Shown here piece by piece: positions 12,274-25,850 of a DNA stretch of 64,000 bases; the first letter of the stretch is position 1, and each line of letters starts with the position of its first letter. Below the pieces are notes generated by a model, which worked only from the letters and a program-made list of their open reading frames with translations, was not told where the DNA came from and did not search any database. The translations under genes and the position numbers were made by a program. Origin of the DNA: Metridium senile (Eukaryota; Cnidaria; Anthozoa; Actiniaria; Metridiidae); contig OX459107.1 of NCBI GenBank assembly GCA_949775045.1, forward strand, positions 14,389,679 to 14,453,678. Reading direction: 5' to 3'.

Positions 12274-13771
12274 GGCATCCTGTAAACCACGGACTGGACT
12301 GGACCCGGAAAACACGGACTGGACTGAGTCCGTGTTTTACAACGATTTGTAAAACACGGACTGACACATCAGATAAATAAGGTTATCAGATTAGTAACAT
12401 GATAGAGTCACGTACACATAACACAACGAAACGCAACTCACAGAACAACAACTATACCGCTCACGGTCTCAAAATATAATATTTGACAAAAATACATATT
12501 TCTCGCTGCTTGTCACACACTCATTGACCTCAAGTGATGCGAGAGTGACACGCTAAAGCAAATCTAGGATTTTTGTCGCAATTTTAATGATAAAATTCGT
12601 GCATTAAGAATTGTGTAATAATAGAGTTGACCTCTTGGTCAGCGAATAAACAACGATCCCCATTGTTAACTCCCTTTTGATGCAGATTTCACACAGTAAG
12701 ACATTGAATTTCCCGGCACCCAATAAATACAATAACAACTACATAAAAGCGGTTTCTTTTTGCATTAGAAATATATAGATCACAATAAAGTATAATATTC
12801 GTTAGACATATGGGTTTACATGTAAGATTCTGATTTAGACAACAATCCGATAATGATAACTGAAATTATCGTTTGAAGACCGAAAGAAACATTAACAAAA
12901 CATTAACAAAAGTACAATATTCTGTTCGGTACGCTTACTTAAAGGTCGTTAAACTTCAAGCACGAACGCGGGGATACGTGGCTGTGACAAATAGCCCCGT
13001 ACATAGTTTTAAAAATGCATTCATGTGGCCTATGTCGTACCGTGTGTATATACTACGAAGGGACACGCCGAGTTTGCCGCATCACAGCAGTGTTTCTCGA
13101 CCTTTTAACTAAAATTTCAGTTCTCTTTATAGACATTTGTTATCAACATACTATGAGCATAGATCGAGAACAATAAAAAGTATAAAACCAGACAGTTTTG
13201 TACAAACACTATAGCTGCAATGCATTGTGCTGATTAATAACTAAAGCCTGGTTTTCACTAGCGACACAACGCAAGCGCAAACACAAGGGTTAATTTGATA
13301 GTGAAAACGAGACGTGGATAAGCGCAAGTGCAAAAACTATCACACTAGTACCACGCGCGTGGCACAAGTGCAAACGCAAACGCAAGACAAAGGAATTTTG
13401 TTGATATCTTGTTGATATCTTGCGCTTACGCTTGGGTTATCACTGCGTCAGACGGTTTTCACGACGAAATAAGGACACTCTCGCATCACTTGAGGTCAAT
13501 GAGTGTGTGACAAGCAGCGAGAAATATCGGTATTTTTGTCAAATATTATATTTTAAGACCGTGAGTTCTAGTTGTTGTTCGTTGCGTTATGTGTACGTGA
13601 CTCTATCGTGTTACTAATCTGATGATCTTATTTATCTGATGTGTCAGTCCGTGTTTTACAAATCGTTGTAAAACACGGACTCAGTCCGTGTTTTACAACG
13701 ATTTGTAAAACACAGACTCAGTCCAGTCCGTGTTTTCTGGGTCCAGTCCAGTCCGTGGTTTACAGGATGCC
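12274..13771. mobile_element. 1.5-kb inverted-repeat element with GGACTGAG-type tandem termini
   Basis: The arms (about 12274-12550 and 13490-13771) start GGCATCCTGTAAACCACGG and contain repeated ACGGACTGGACT and TTTTACAACG motifs. The terminus resembles that of the element at 42119-44266 (GGCATGTTGTAAAACC), so both probably belong to one family. No target duplication was found here. A smaller nested foldback (AAGCCTGGTTTTCACTAGCG at 13242, complement-like end near 13470) sits inside. There is no transposase gene. Confidence 0.7.
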
Positions 13772-14085
13772 GTTGAATTTCTCATCATTTCACCGAAAAC
13801 AGTTTTTATCGTATTTCTTCCAAAATAAAAAAGATTTCAACTAACGAACCCCCGTTCGGTTTCTTGCATACCTAGTCCTACCTGTACACAAAATATAAGC
13901 CAAATCTATTTTTTGAGTGTGGCCGCGAAAATCGAAATTTTGTTCGATTCCTACTGACATTCACTCTTAATTACTTTAGTCTCGGCTACGTAGTTTATAC
14001 TATTAACGCACTCCTAAAACGAGGAATGGCCTACAATGAGCTATAACGACCTGCAATGAGCTAAAATGACTACAATGAAATTTAA

Positions 14086-17000
14086 GAGGCTGTCTCGCTA
14101 AAAACCACCCACTCGTTTTTGCTTCAAAAATGGATTTGCCTGAAACTCTGTCGACTGAAAGGGTTTACTAAGACTAAAACAAGAATGCATTTAGTTTGGT
14201 AAGAAATGATTTCGTTGTTGAGCTAGAAGCCGTTAAACAATTTTGCCCGTCGGGTGCAGTCGCAACGTTTTGAAAACTGAAAATAAGCCATTTTTCGTAG
14301 CGCCGTATAATACTTGATTCGCAGCATAAACCAATAAATTTTATATCAAAGTCTTTTTAAATCACTCGTCTTTACAGCTAAGGGGTTTATGTGTGTCTAA
14401 ATTTATTTTTAAACGAGTTATCAAGATTATAATGACCCCTATTTATCGCTTATTCAAATAGACTCAAAATGGCCTTATTTCAATGTCTGATTTCTAAATT
14501 TTGGGACTTAGTTAAAAGTTTCAACCAATGCAGGTCAAAAGTATGGTATTTCATTTGCACAAATTGTGAAAATTAGATGTACGATTTTTGATTTTCCAAA
14601 GTTATGACCGTTTGAAGTAGCACATGTTCGACTAATTGCGATTTTCTGTCTATTGTATAAGACCACTATGGTCGAGCGTTTTTATCACAAATACAACTTA
14701 CATGCTCCAAAAGTAACGCTTATTTCCATTGTAAAGACATTTGCCAGTGCCTTAGACTGCTGAATGCTACCAGTAATCCAGCAAGTTGGTCTGTAGATAG
14801 TTAGGTCGAGTTGCTTGTTTGCGAGTTAGATTCGATCTCACAGGTGTTTCTACTTTTAACTCTGAATTATACTGTTTAAACATCGTTCTAGAATCACTTT
14901 CCTCGAGAATCTGTTCAAGGTATTTCAAAGCTTCTTATTTTGGAAGAGAATCTGACTGGTTTTTGTTTTTAGAGCAAAATGTCTTGCCATATCAATCGAG
15001 CATGATTAGTCGAGTACATTGTTGTTGCTTTCGTAGAGGTTCGCATATGTGTGAAACCGCTTAATAGTTTTATCGCTGACAACAATTAGTACAAGTTTCA
15101 CATAGTTTTAAAGACAAGAGAAAGCGTAGTACCCCCGGAGATGTACTTGGGGGTAATATGACGGGGAGGTCTGAAGTATTTTTTTGGGTCAAGAGACCTG
15201 CCAAGTATTTTTTTAGGTCTTAAAATGAAACCCGAATTTTTTGGGGTGCCCACAACTCCGAATTCAATTTTTGTTTCGATCCGTGTATCAGAAAATTATT
15301 CGTTTAAAATTTGTTTTCAGCAAGGCGTGAGTTCCGTAAAGAAATATTGCATTGCATGCCATGTATTATTTTGGGTGTAATGTCATGTTACCCCCCGAGT
15401 ACAATCCCTGGGTTTAGTACAAACTAGCTGCTTTTAAGCCAGAACCCTAAAAGGTACGCACAAAAAATATTTACAACCCTAAAAGGTACACCGATCACCC
15501 CTACCACTTGGACAAAGGTAGTAACCCAACTCCCCTCCCCCCCCCTCCCCAACTCCGCCCCCCCCCCCCCCCCACCGGGATTTCCATTAGATATGTCTTT
15601 TAGTCAGTTGGAGCAGCGTGTAGGAGTATGATTAACATGAATGTCTGTTATGCAAACACTTTTTTTTGTAATTTACCTTGAAAAAAAGATGACGGAATTG
15701 AATTTGAGTGAGTGGAATGAATAAATGAATGAATGAAATTAGCGGTCAGTATATTGACAATATACTTGTTGCAGTTCATCACTGTTTCCATTGCCACGCG
15801 CTGATGAGATGACAATTCCAATAAAGAAAAAAAGGGAGAAGAAATTGTTTTTTTGTCCGTTTTTTTTATTTTATTTTGGTAATGTTGGGCCTAACATGTT
15901 GTTTCCCACCCACTTGAATATTTAATGTCGCAGAGGTGGGTCGATCGGTCGGTCGGAAAAAATAACAAATTACAAAAATAAAAACAGATACAAATGTTAC
16001 AAATAACGTTATGCTCATTAATTGACTTATTATATACTGAAATAAGTGTGTTAACGATATCGTGATATTAATATTTATATTTATTAGTAAAAAAGAGAAC
16101 TGATTAGCCAAATAGAAGAAAATGTGATTAAGTTGTGTAAAAAGCGCATAAAAATTATAAGGAATATTTTTTTTTTTTTTCATTTCCAAGTTTTATAAAA
16201 TTAGGGTCGGGCGGGCGGGCGATGGGAAACAAAATTAAATATGAGGATGGCCTGACTTGTTCTTTTTGTAGCAAAAAAGTCTAGACAAGTTGTTTTTAAG
16301 CCACGTACATGTACAATGTAAATTCCAGCTAGGATGGAAAGCTTCAATGCAAAAAAACCCAAGAACATTTAATATAATTTATTTGTGATCACAACTTGAA
16401 ACTGTTACTAGTAACCGTGCGCGAGCGAAATACCTAACGGTTTCACACATATGCGAACCTCTACGAAAGCAACAACAATGTACTCGACTAATCATGCTCG
16501 ATTGATATGGCATGACATTTTGCTCTAAAAACAAAAACCAGTCAGATTCTCTTCCAAAATAAGAAGCTTTGAAATACTTTGAACCGATTCTCGAGGAAAG
16601 TGATTCTAGAACGATGTTTGAACAGTATAATTCAGCGTTAAAAGTAGAAACACCTGTGAGATCGAATCTAACTCGCAAACAAGCAACTCGACTTAACTAT
16701 CTACATACCTACTTGCTGGATTACTGGTAGCATTCAGCAGTCTAAGGCACTGGCAAATGTCTTTAAGATGGAAATAAGCGTTACTTTTGGAGCATGTAAG
16801 TTGTATTTGCGATAAAAACGCTCGACCATAGTGGTCTTATACAATAGACAGAAAATCACAATTAGTCGAACATGTGCTACTTCAAACGGTCATAACTTTG
16901 GATAATCAAAAATCGTACATCTGATTTTCACAATTTGTGCAAATGAAATACCATACTTTTGACCTGCATTGGTTGAAACTTTTAACTAAGTCCCGAAATT

Positions 17001-17411
17001 TAGAAATCAGACATTGAAATAAGGCCATTTTGAGTCTATTTGAATAAGCGATAAATAGGGGTCATTATAATCTTGATAACTCGATTAAAAATAAATTTAG
17101 ACACACATAAACCCCTTAGCTGTAAAGATGAGTGATTTAAAAAGACTTTGATATAAAATTTATTGGTTTATGCTGCGAATCAAGTATTATACGGCGCTAC
17201 GAAAAATGGCTTATTTTCAGTTTTCAAAGTGTCGCGAATGCACCCGACGGGCAAAAATGTTTAACGGCTTCTAGCTCAACAACGAAATCATTTCTTACCA
17301 AACTAAATGCATTCTTGTTTTAGTCTTAGTAAACCCTTTCAGTCGACAGAGTTTCAGGCAAATCCATTTTTGAAGCAAAAACGAGTGGGTGGTTATTAGC
17401 GAGACAGCCTC
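14086..17411. mobile_element. 3.3-kb foldback element with 1-kb arms and TTAA duplication
   Basis: The ends are GAGGCTGTCTCGCTAA with TTAA at 14082-14085 and 17412-17415. The arms 14086-15061 and 16438-17411 are inverted copies close to 975 bp long and highly similar. The matching small frames on opposite strands (14819-15064 plus, 16379-16678 minus) are just the two arms read in each direction. The middle (15062-16437) has poly-C, poly-T and tetranucleotide tracts and no transposase. It is probably a non-autonomous TTAA-targeting element. Confidence 0.85.
15131..15416. mobile_element. Short element with GTACCCCC-type ends, nested
   Basis: It begins near TAGTACCCCCGGAGATG and ends near TTACCCCCCGAGTACAATC, an inverted pair with a degenerate middle. 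A related element is at 44921-45269. It lies in the middle of the 3.3-kb foldback. Confidence 0.4.
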
Positions 17412-17649
17412 TTAATAAGCAACAATAAACGTCGATAAATACATGATATGTATTGTATCTTTATAAATATATATATATGTATTCCAATTCAGATGACAAT
17501 TTACTCGAAAAAACGTATAAACTAAAGCAAATTTGCCTGTTTTACTCACCTTTTCAGACTGTTCAACTTGGCCTCGTGCAAACCTTGACCTTGGACTTGG
17601 TGACCTGGCGTTTTGTTTCTACTGAAACCGGAAGCTCCGGTTTTGAGCA

Positions 17650-19680
17650 GTTTTATTAAGTTTGCAGCAGGTTTATTAAGTTTGCAGCAGTTTTATTAAG
17701 GTATCAGGACTGGTTATGGACAACTCTCTGCTCAAATTTTTTTTCTTCTTCTATAAGTTAGATTGTGATATTATCTAACATATTCTTCAAAAAAAATGCC
17801 GTTTTTACTTTCCAATTTCGCTAAATTGCTGATAATAAAATTCGTGATCAACATTTGACCGGAACTATCATGTCAACAGCTAATTAGCTATCTGTCATCG
17901 TAAGCTAATTGCCAGGCAACAATATGAGCCCCATGTGATTTCATACGTGAATCGTCGTGCACAAGAATCTTACTCAAATACGGCTTCTACGCGAAAATCG
18001 AAAAACTTTTAATAATCTCTGTCATATTCATGGTATAGATTCTCGTATAGTCCATTACGATTCTTTATTGGCTACTCGAAAGCGCAGATCGTCTTCTTTG
18101 TTTATATCGCCAAAACCAAAGAAACCTTTCCCGCTCGAACGACGAAAATCTCTCGGCGAAAGCGATCGAGGCTCGTATTATATGCTCAGGAAACACGTAC
18201 AAAGGTCAGAGGATTCTACACAAAGTGCTGCATATTGTAGTTAAGTGCTTGCTTCGAGGTTTTAATACAAACACTTCGAAATCAAATCTAGAAGTTAGGG
18301 CCGAAGTTAGAACGTCAAATATTCAGTATTCTACGGGAAGTAAGCGGCAAAAGTAGCATTGTTATCTGTGCGTTGTTACAAAGGTATTGACATTAAAATA
18401 CGATCATAATTACCCGGCCCCAATTCCCTCATTTGTAATGTTGAATAACAATTTCTCTAGGTCGCCGTAGCGGCTCTGGTTGTGTGTTTGCATCGGCCAC
18501 AGCTTCGCCATTCACACTCGAACGGTTTCCTCTAGGCATAGTTTGTTTCTCTAGTTGGATTTGTAAAATCGTATGTTAGGATTTCAGTGAGTGTCAACTA
18601 ATATTATAGGCGAAATGCATCATAAAGTCATTAACGACATCGACTAGAAACATGGGTTTCAATACACCAGAGAACGAGTGACTGGAATAGCATCCTATTA
18701 CACTAATAATAGCCTACGGTATATGATACAGACCAGGCAAGATGACAACTCATTGACAGATGAAGTGTCTGTGTAAACACTCAGCGGCTCCCTGGCCCGA
18801 AACTTATAAACGCGTTTTTCTCGGTAACTTTTTAGCCTCAAATTTTCATTTTTAAACGACTATCATTCGCTCAAATTTTGACAGATTGCAACTAAACTTC
18901 GCAATATTGTAGAACGATGTTTCAAGCGTGGGACGGTGTCTGCGATTTCCTATTTTTTATTTTGTTAAAAAGATATCACTTCATTAGTAAGAAAATACAT
19001 TAAAATATCGATTGTCGATGTTTGAGATCTCGTAGCAACTGATCTAAGATAGATATGAAAAATCCCAGGCGCGCACCGTTTTGGAGATTAACTTCTCTAA
19101 CGTGCAAAGACGTGTTTGTTATTGACGTGACGGTAATTTGTAAAGGGCTGTGATTTTTCAAACAAAGGACACTCAAATCGCATTAAACTCTACATATCTT
19201 TTTCGCAATTTAAGTTATGGACAATTCGAAAACATTTCCTAAAACTACATTTATTCACCTATCAGATAATATATACTTTTATAACAAAATATTGTAAAGC
19301 TTGAGCACAATTTGAAGTCGCGCACATAGGGGTCCATAACCAGTCCTGATACCTTAAGTTTGCCGCTGTTTTATTAAGTTTGCAGCAGTTTTATTAAGTC
19401 TGCAGCAGTTTTATTAAGTCTGCAGCAGTTTTATTAAGTTTGCCGATGTTTTATTAAGTTTGCCGCTGTTTTATTAAGTTTGCCGCTGTTTTATTAAGTT
19501 TGCCGCTGTTTTATTAAGTTTGCAGCAGTTTTATTAAGTTTGCAGCAGTTTTATTAAGTCTGCAGCAGTTTTATTAAGTTTGCAGCAGTTTTATTAAGTT
19601 TGCAGCAGTTTTATTAAGTTTGCCGCTGTTTTATTAAGTTTGCAGCAGTTTTATTAAGTTTGCAGCAGTTTTATTAAGTT
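17650..19680. repeat. 20-bp minisatellite TTTTATTAAGTTTGCAGCAG, split by an insertion
   Basis: Two and a half units lie at 17650-17699 and about 16 more at 19358-19680, all in the same direction, with GCAGCA/GCCGCT variants. A TTAA element (17700-19353) interrupts the array. The array itself contains TTAA in every unit, which would make it a dense target. Confidence 0.9.
17700..19353. mobile_element. 1.65-kb element with TTAA duplication inside the minisatellite
   Basis: The ends are GGTATCAGGACTGGTTATGG and its complement, with TTAA at 17696-17699 and 19354-19357. No transposase was recognised. The longest internal frame (17957-18244, plus) is basic and serine-rich but matches no family I know. 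Confidence 0.75.
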
Positions 19681-21029
19681 TGTATGCACCGTGTGTAATA
19701 AAATATATGCGTTTGTTCTTATCGGCCACCGTACCAAACACCACAGGCAACCCAAATTCTGTTGACGAGTAGTTTTTTCAACTTTGCGAACCTTCGAGGA
19801 ATCACCCTCACCCATGCAATAAAATCTCTCACCGAATATTGTCGATAAAACCCATTTTTTTAAGAGCGAAATGCTCACTGCTGAGTTGTAAGCGGGACGA
19901 GCAATTGTAATATTTTCTGATAAGCTGTGTTTCGCTGCAAAGAATATCAAGACCAAATTAACGATAATTAATTTAGGGAGATCAAAAATTCAAAGCGCCG
20001 CGGTTAACGAGGACCCTACCGTACGGTATATAGTTGTAACAACTTTTTAGAGATCAACTTTTCTATGTTACTTACTTGCTGCAGATTAACTGCGTAAAAG
20101 AGCAACCGAATTCCATTCGTCGAAATCTTGTTGGGAAAAGTAACCTTATTTTAAATAAACTGAATAACTAAGTAACATTTGTTAACGTGGTCAACTCGGA
20201 CAATGTTTGGTTTTTCAACTATCTTCTACAGCTAGGCTGAGTTTCAGAAAGTTCACCAACGTTAACGTCAATCTAACAGCATTTGCATTACTTTTTATTT
20301 CGAAATAAATGCTGGAATTCTAAAATTAAAACCCATGCAACAAATTGAAACATTGAAACATGTACAGGAAAACCCCCGACTCCCTGATAAGCTCTGAAAT
20401 AAACAAGACAGACAATGACTTCCATATTTAGATGAAGGGGACAGCTAGGTAGTTTCCTTATATGAACGAAGGGGACAGGGTAGTTTCCTTATATGGCGAT
20501 GGCGCGTCATCAGTTTGCATCGAGGATCGTACGATGGCTTAGTATTTAGATCCTACCCTGTTAATATTTAGTACACGGGGAGATATAACTTTTGGGCTTC
20601 CTGTTTTAGCCGGCAGGGGACCGCGTTCCGCCATCAGACGATAGGACTGATAACTAGTATATTCAAGATGGCCAGAAGGTTCGAAAATGAACATGCAAAC
20701 GACAATAAATTCATGTAATTTTATTTATCCTAAAGTGAGTATGTTGTGTTTTATTTAGTCCACTAACAAACATTGCTCACGACTCGAAGCAAAGAGTATC
20801 CTATAGCCCGTGATTTAATAAACGTTATCAGGATTTAAAGCCACGCCAAGTGATTTTAGTCCTGATAAATACGACCAGCGAGTTCATACCCTGCGAGCAG
20901 AGGTTCCTTAGATAATGATATCACCATTATCGTTATTATGATTCAATTATTCTTTTTCTCATCAGACATTGCCCTTTTAAATGCAAAAAATTTTACAAAG
21001 CCTGTGCAATAATTGCTGTCATATGCATT

Positions 21030-24000
21030 GTGATGATCTACAAGGCGTCACCCCTCAAGGCTGCCAACGACCCCTCATGGTACAACGTCCCCTCATGGTA
21101 CAACGCCCCCTCATGGTACAACGCCTATGATGACGACATCAATAAGTGTTTGTTTGACAGATGGCCAGCCAATGTACTTGCGGGAAAGATCCAGTGTCCA
21201 GGCTCCCAGCTTTGTTACTCGGTCACAGAAACAGACCCGGCCCAGTTCGTTGTTTGTTATAACACAAAAACGCTGATACCTGATTTTACTGGCCACGTTG
21301 TTCAACCTAACATTGTCAAAGCTAAAGCTGACGAACGTCGCAACTGGCATAACGAAGCCGGCGATCATTATGGTAAATCTTTGACGAATTTAAAGTTAAT
21401 TCTATAAATTTAACTTTCAATTTTACTGATGGTGAACTTAAATTTCTTATAATATCTTAGCCTGCGTGGCGGCTCTAGGGTTTGGGGACAGAGGGGGAGG
21501 GAAGAGGGAAGAAGGGAGAGTCTTCCTTCCCTCCTTCTCCCCACCACCCCTCTCCTCCCCTCTCTCTCAAATCCCCAAGAGCCGCCACGCAGGCTAATTA
21601 TATCTATGATTAATCGATGGTAGATTGAATGCAACAGAGTTCTAATACTGTGGCTGTTGATGTCCATAGACTCTAGAAGTTTTATTAATACTCCACATCA
21701 ATTCCATCAAGCTTAGTTTTTGCTGCCGCAGCGGAACGAGCCTGGAGCAAGCGAAGAAAGGCAGCGATCCCATTTCAATCAAGTTAGAACACAGGCAGCC
21801 AATCAAATCACTTGTATTCAGTGGATTTTTTTAAATCATTTTTTTAATAAAATCTTACTAAACTTTGTCTGTAGTTTGTCTATTTTTATTTTCTCCCCCA
21901 CAAGTAATATATTTAAATATACTAGTAAATATATTACTAGTGGGGGAGCTAAAAACCACCCAAAACTTATTTATATACCACAACAATTACAGACAAAGTT
22001 TAGTAACATTTAAAAAATAAATAAATAACATAAAAAAAACTCAGTCTTGTTGTTAGAAGGGCATAAAAAAATCGAGATTTGTTTCGACCATAATGCAATG
22101 CGAGTGTCGCTATCCCACAATCCACCGTTCTTTCTACCACAATGCAACGCGTGCTTCGTCTTCGTTTATCAACTCGATAATGGACTTTTGTAATGCTTCG
22201 GATGGTCTTTAAAGACAAGTAATCTCAGAACCTTTATTCGAAATTATTTCCTTTACTTTGTCAAAACATAAATATATAGAATTATTCATTGAAACTGTTT
22301 TAGAAGATATCTTTTTACAATAAACAGGCATTAAACTTATATATCCGTGTATTTATAGTTATCAACGGTCATTTATTACTTTGCTTTGGTATGCGATTGA
22401 GCTTTCGCAATATGTGTTGCTCCTATTTTAATCCCGGGGATGCTCGTCGTATCTTTTTAATAGAGTTAAAAATCAGCGATTTGTTATCTTTTAGGAATTT
22501 TTGAAAATTAGCATTTTCACCGGTGCTGGACCGGAAACAAACGATGTGTTGGCTCGGTCATGTGGTTCGCATGGAAAATTTCATTTCATTCAATATGTGA
22601 AACCTTTATCTTTGAATTTGTTTTTATGTAATAATATTTGTTGTGGCATCTCTTAGGGGATAAAATTCATCCAGCCACAACCTTTTTAAAAGCGAAGGGA
22701 GAGGGCCCTGGAAATGAGGTTGGTACTCTGATAGATACCAATATTAAAATATTGGAATTCCAAAGTTTAATTTTAATACCCTAAAGGATACCGGATTCCT
22801 ACCCCCGGGGTAAACCGTCTGGTCCGAAAGTTTGTTCTGCATGTAAACATGTGAGGAGTCATGATTTATGAATTTAATACTAGTCTAACTGACGTTTAAT
22901 GTGTGCTGCCGCAGTTTTGTTTATAGTAGAATCAATTAGAAAGAAATAGAGTTGCTAGACCGAAATAGAGGTCCTAGAGCGAAATCCGCTAAAACCATAA
23001 ATAAAAGCATATAAGCCTCGAAGAGAAGGACTGCTTTTACTACGGTCTTTAAGACCATGAATCGGAAGTATTATAAATGTATATTATCGAGTCGATCGAT
23101 GAAAGAAGACGAGGCCCAAGTTGCATTGGGTAGAAAGAATGCTGGATTGTGGGATAGTTAGCACGTATTGCATTGTGGTCGAAACAAATCTCGATTTTTC
23201 TGCCCTTCTACTAACTTGACTGAAATAGGATGAAATATAGGATCGCTGCCTTGCTTCGCTCGCTCCAGGCTCGCTCCGCTGCGGCATGCAGCAATAAAAA
23301 TTTTGGGAAGTGAAAATGGATATGCTGCTGTGAAAATATTATGTACTGATTTATCTCATCATAGCCTACAAATAATTTGATGTATTTTTCTTCTTTTTAA
23401 GCCCCAAAACGACAATCCTCTGTAATTGATCATGACACTGGAGCAAATGGAGACTACGAAATTTTAGAGCAAAAGGATCGTTACCCTAATTATGGGACTG
23501 AGAAAGAAGGAAAGCCGGAACAATTTTGTTCACGCGGTCATCTAACACCAAGCTCAGACTTTTCAACTTACAAAGAACTCACATTGACACATATTAACAC
23601 CAACGTTGCTCCTCAATGGCAGCTTTTCAATTGCGGCAACTGGGCAGGTGTTGAAACAGCAGTGAGACAATATGCCAAAAATGTGCACCGCCAGTTGTAC
23701 GTCTTCACAGGAACAGGTAGTTTTTACAATACTCCAGTACGTTCGAGTTCTTTGTTGCTCAGTCTAGCTTGTTTGTCTCTTTCAGCCGGTTTTGGTAGAA
23801 TACTTAACGGAAGCGTTATCGAAGTCATACTAAATAAAAGAGTTAAAGCTCCTACATACTACTGGAAAGTGGTTTGTGATCCTGATGCTCCTCAGCCAAC
23901 AGGAGCAGCGACGCTTGGCCAGTCCGTCCTAATAATGGCGGAAAACAACATCGGAGACATCAGCAATGTAAAGATTCAAAGTGATTGGAAAAAAAAACAA

Positions 24001-24054
24001 GAAACAGAGAATGAAGAGAGGGTTTGTGCAGCTGTACAGTTTGGAAGAGGCTAA
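21030..24054 (+). CDS. DNA/RNA non-specific endonuclease (ENDOD1-like), copy 2, damaged
   Basis: Exon 1 is 21030-21372 and exon 2 is 23402-24054, with the same splice sites and phase as copy 1. The SRGHLTPSSDF and NTNVAPQ nuclease motifs are kept; the later FNGGNW reads FNCGNW here. The ATG is lost as in copy 1, and the PSWYN triplication is identical. In the run of A after the SDW codons, copy 2 has one base more than the frame needs. The reading therefore shifts and stops at 24052-24054, while the original C-terminal frame is still open to about 24163. This is a lesion different from the copy 1 nonsense change but at the same site. Polyadenylation signals follow near 24206. A homopolymer sequencing error is the main alternative. 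Confidence 0.7.
21457..21597. mobile_element. Foldback MITE in nuclease intron, copy 2
   Basis: Same element as 1691-1831, same orientation and position within the duplicated intron. Confidence 0.8.
21855..22006. mobile_element. Nested foldback element, copy 2
   Basis: Same element as 2089-2240 in the duplicated intron. Confidence 0.75.
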
Positions 24055-24223
24055 GAAGATCTTCATCATAAGCGACTTTCACCTTCCTCCACTAGGAACA
24101 GGTTGTAATCCCCAACACAAGGGCACTTTCTTGAATACATACCTAAACAAGTATCTATCGTAATTGTTTTCGAAATAATTCGATGAATGATCAATATGAT
24201 GACGAAATAAAATAAAAGGTGTG

Positions 24224-24727
24224 AATTCCATTCCATTCTATTCTATTCCATTCTATATTCCATTCTATATTCTATTCTATTCTATTCTATTCTATTCTAT
24301 TCTATTCTATTCTATTCTATTCTATTCTATTCTATTCTATATTCTATATTCTATATTCTATATTCTATATTCTATATTCTATATTCTATATTCTATATTC
24401 TATATTCTATATTCTATATTCTATATTCTATATTCTATATTCTATTCTATTCTATTCTATTCTATTATATTCTATTCTATATTCTATTCTATTCTATATT
24501 CTATTCTATTCTATTCTATTCTATTCTATTCTATTCTATATTCTATTCTATTCTATTCTATTCTATTCTATTCTATTCTATATTCTATATTCTATTCTAT
24601 ATTCTATTCTATATTCTATTCTATTCTATTCTATTCTATTCATTCTATTCTATTCTATTCTATTCTATTCTATTCTATTCTATTCTATTCTATTCTATTC
24701 TATTCTATTCTATTTTATTCTTTTCTA
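24224..24727. repeat. (ATTCT)n array, copy 2
   Basis: Similar to 4440-5165 but about 220 bp shorter and richer in ATATTCT variants. The open frame through it is not a gene. Confidence 0.97.
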
Positions 24728-25419
24728 TAATATTCAGTCACTGTCAAAATCCTACTAAAAAGACATTAAAACTAAAATAAATGTCACGTGACATCACATA
24801 ATTTCGCTCTAAATACCCGATACTAGAATTAATTATGAACATAGATTTCACAATTCTTATTCCATGTTCACTGTATTATAATTACTCATTATACAGTTAA
24901 AGTCCTTATCACCCCCGGACAAATGATGTATTAATAGAATCCTTGTGAGTATATAGAAGCGATATTCGGTGGAAAAAGATTTTTAGGATTTATTCCCGCC
25001 GTGACGTGTAATTCACGGACGAATTCGCCGAAAATCGCCTTTCAGCGGCCCTGTAGTTTTTCAAAACGAGCAAAAAAAGAATGGGTTTTAATCTAGACAT
25101 GTGACGTCAGTAAGGTATTTTTACCTCAGCTTCGTTGTAGTGATTTACTTACTATTTGCACTGTTCCACTCCAGTGCTATCCGCTAAATTGTATAAACAA
25201 TGCAATTAGACAGGTTTTGTTCTATGGTTAAATGACATGCACTCTCCAGTAAAAATACAATGAAAATATTCATGGTTGCGACAAAATATTCTTAAAGTCT
25301 ACATGTGCTACAGAAATATTATTTGCCTCCAAATATGTACTTCCTATGTCAGCGCACAATACATTTTGGTTTTATACATTCGCTTCCACTTAAAATACCA
25401 AAGCTAAAAGAGCTATACC

Positions 25420-25850
25420 AAACGGCGAAACACATTCACTTTCATTTCAAACAACAGAAAATTATATTACAAACAGCGAAACATATTCGCTTTAGCGAGA
25501 CAAACTCGCAGCTAATCTGATATTCCGCGAAACACATTCGCTTGTACTTCAAACAGGAAAATTCTAAACGAGCAGCGAAACACATTCGCTTCAGCGAGAC
25601 ACACTCGCAGCTAACCTAAAATTCAGCGAAACACGTTCGCTTGTACTTCAAACAGGAAAATTCTAAACGAGTAGCGAAACACATTCGCTTCAGCGAGACA
25701 CACTCGCAGCTGACCTAAAACTCAGCGAAGCACATTCGCTTGCAAACAGAAAAATTCTAAACGAGTAGCGAAACACATTCGCTTCAGCGAGACACACTCG
25801 CAGCTAGAATATTCGGCGTAATACATTCGCTTCCACTTCAAGCAAGTCAA
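25420..25850. repeat. Minisatellite of short hairpins, copy 2
   Basis: Counterpart of 5430-5860 with the same GCGAAACACATTCGC and GCGAGACACACTCGC hairpins. A decayed extension continues at about 26290-26450. Confidence 0.8.

Noticed and set aside
14819..15064. 81-aa frame repeated inverted at 16379-16678
   Set aside because: The similarity is explained by the two arms of the foldback. There is no domain and no excess of silent changes that I could judge.
17957..18244. 95-aa frame in the TTAA element as a transposase part
   Set aside because: Basic and Ser-rich, but no DDE motifs or piggyBac signature were seen.
19654..19956. 100-aa minus frame similar to 60050-60301
   Set aside because: The similarity is that of the whole duplicated element at DNA level. 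No family or splice support.
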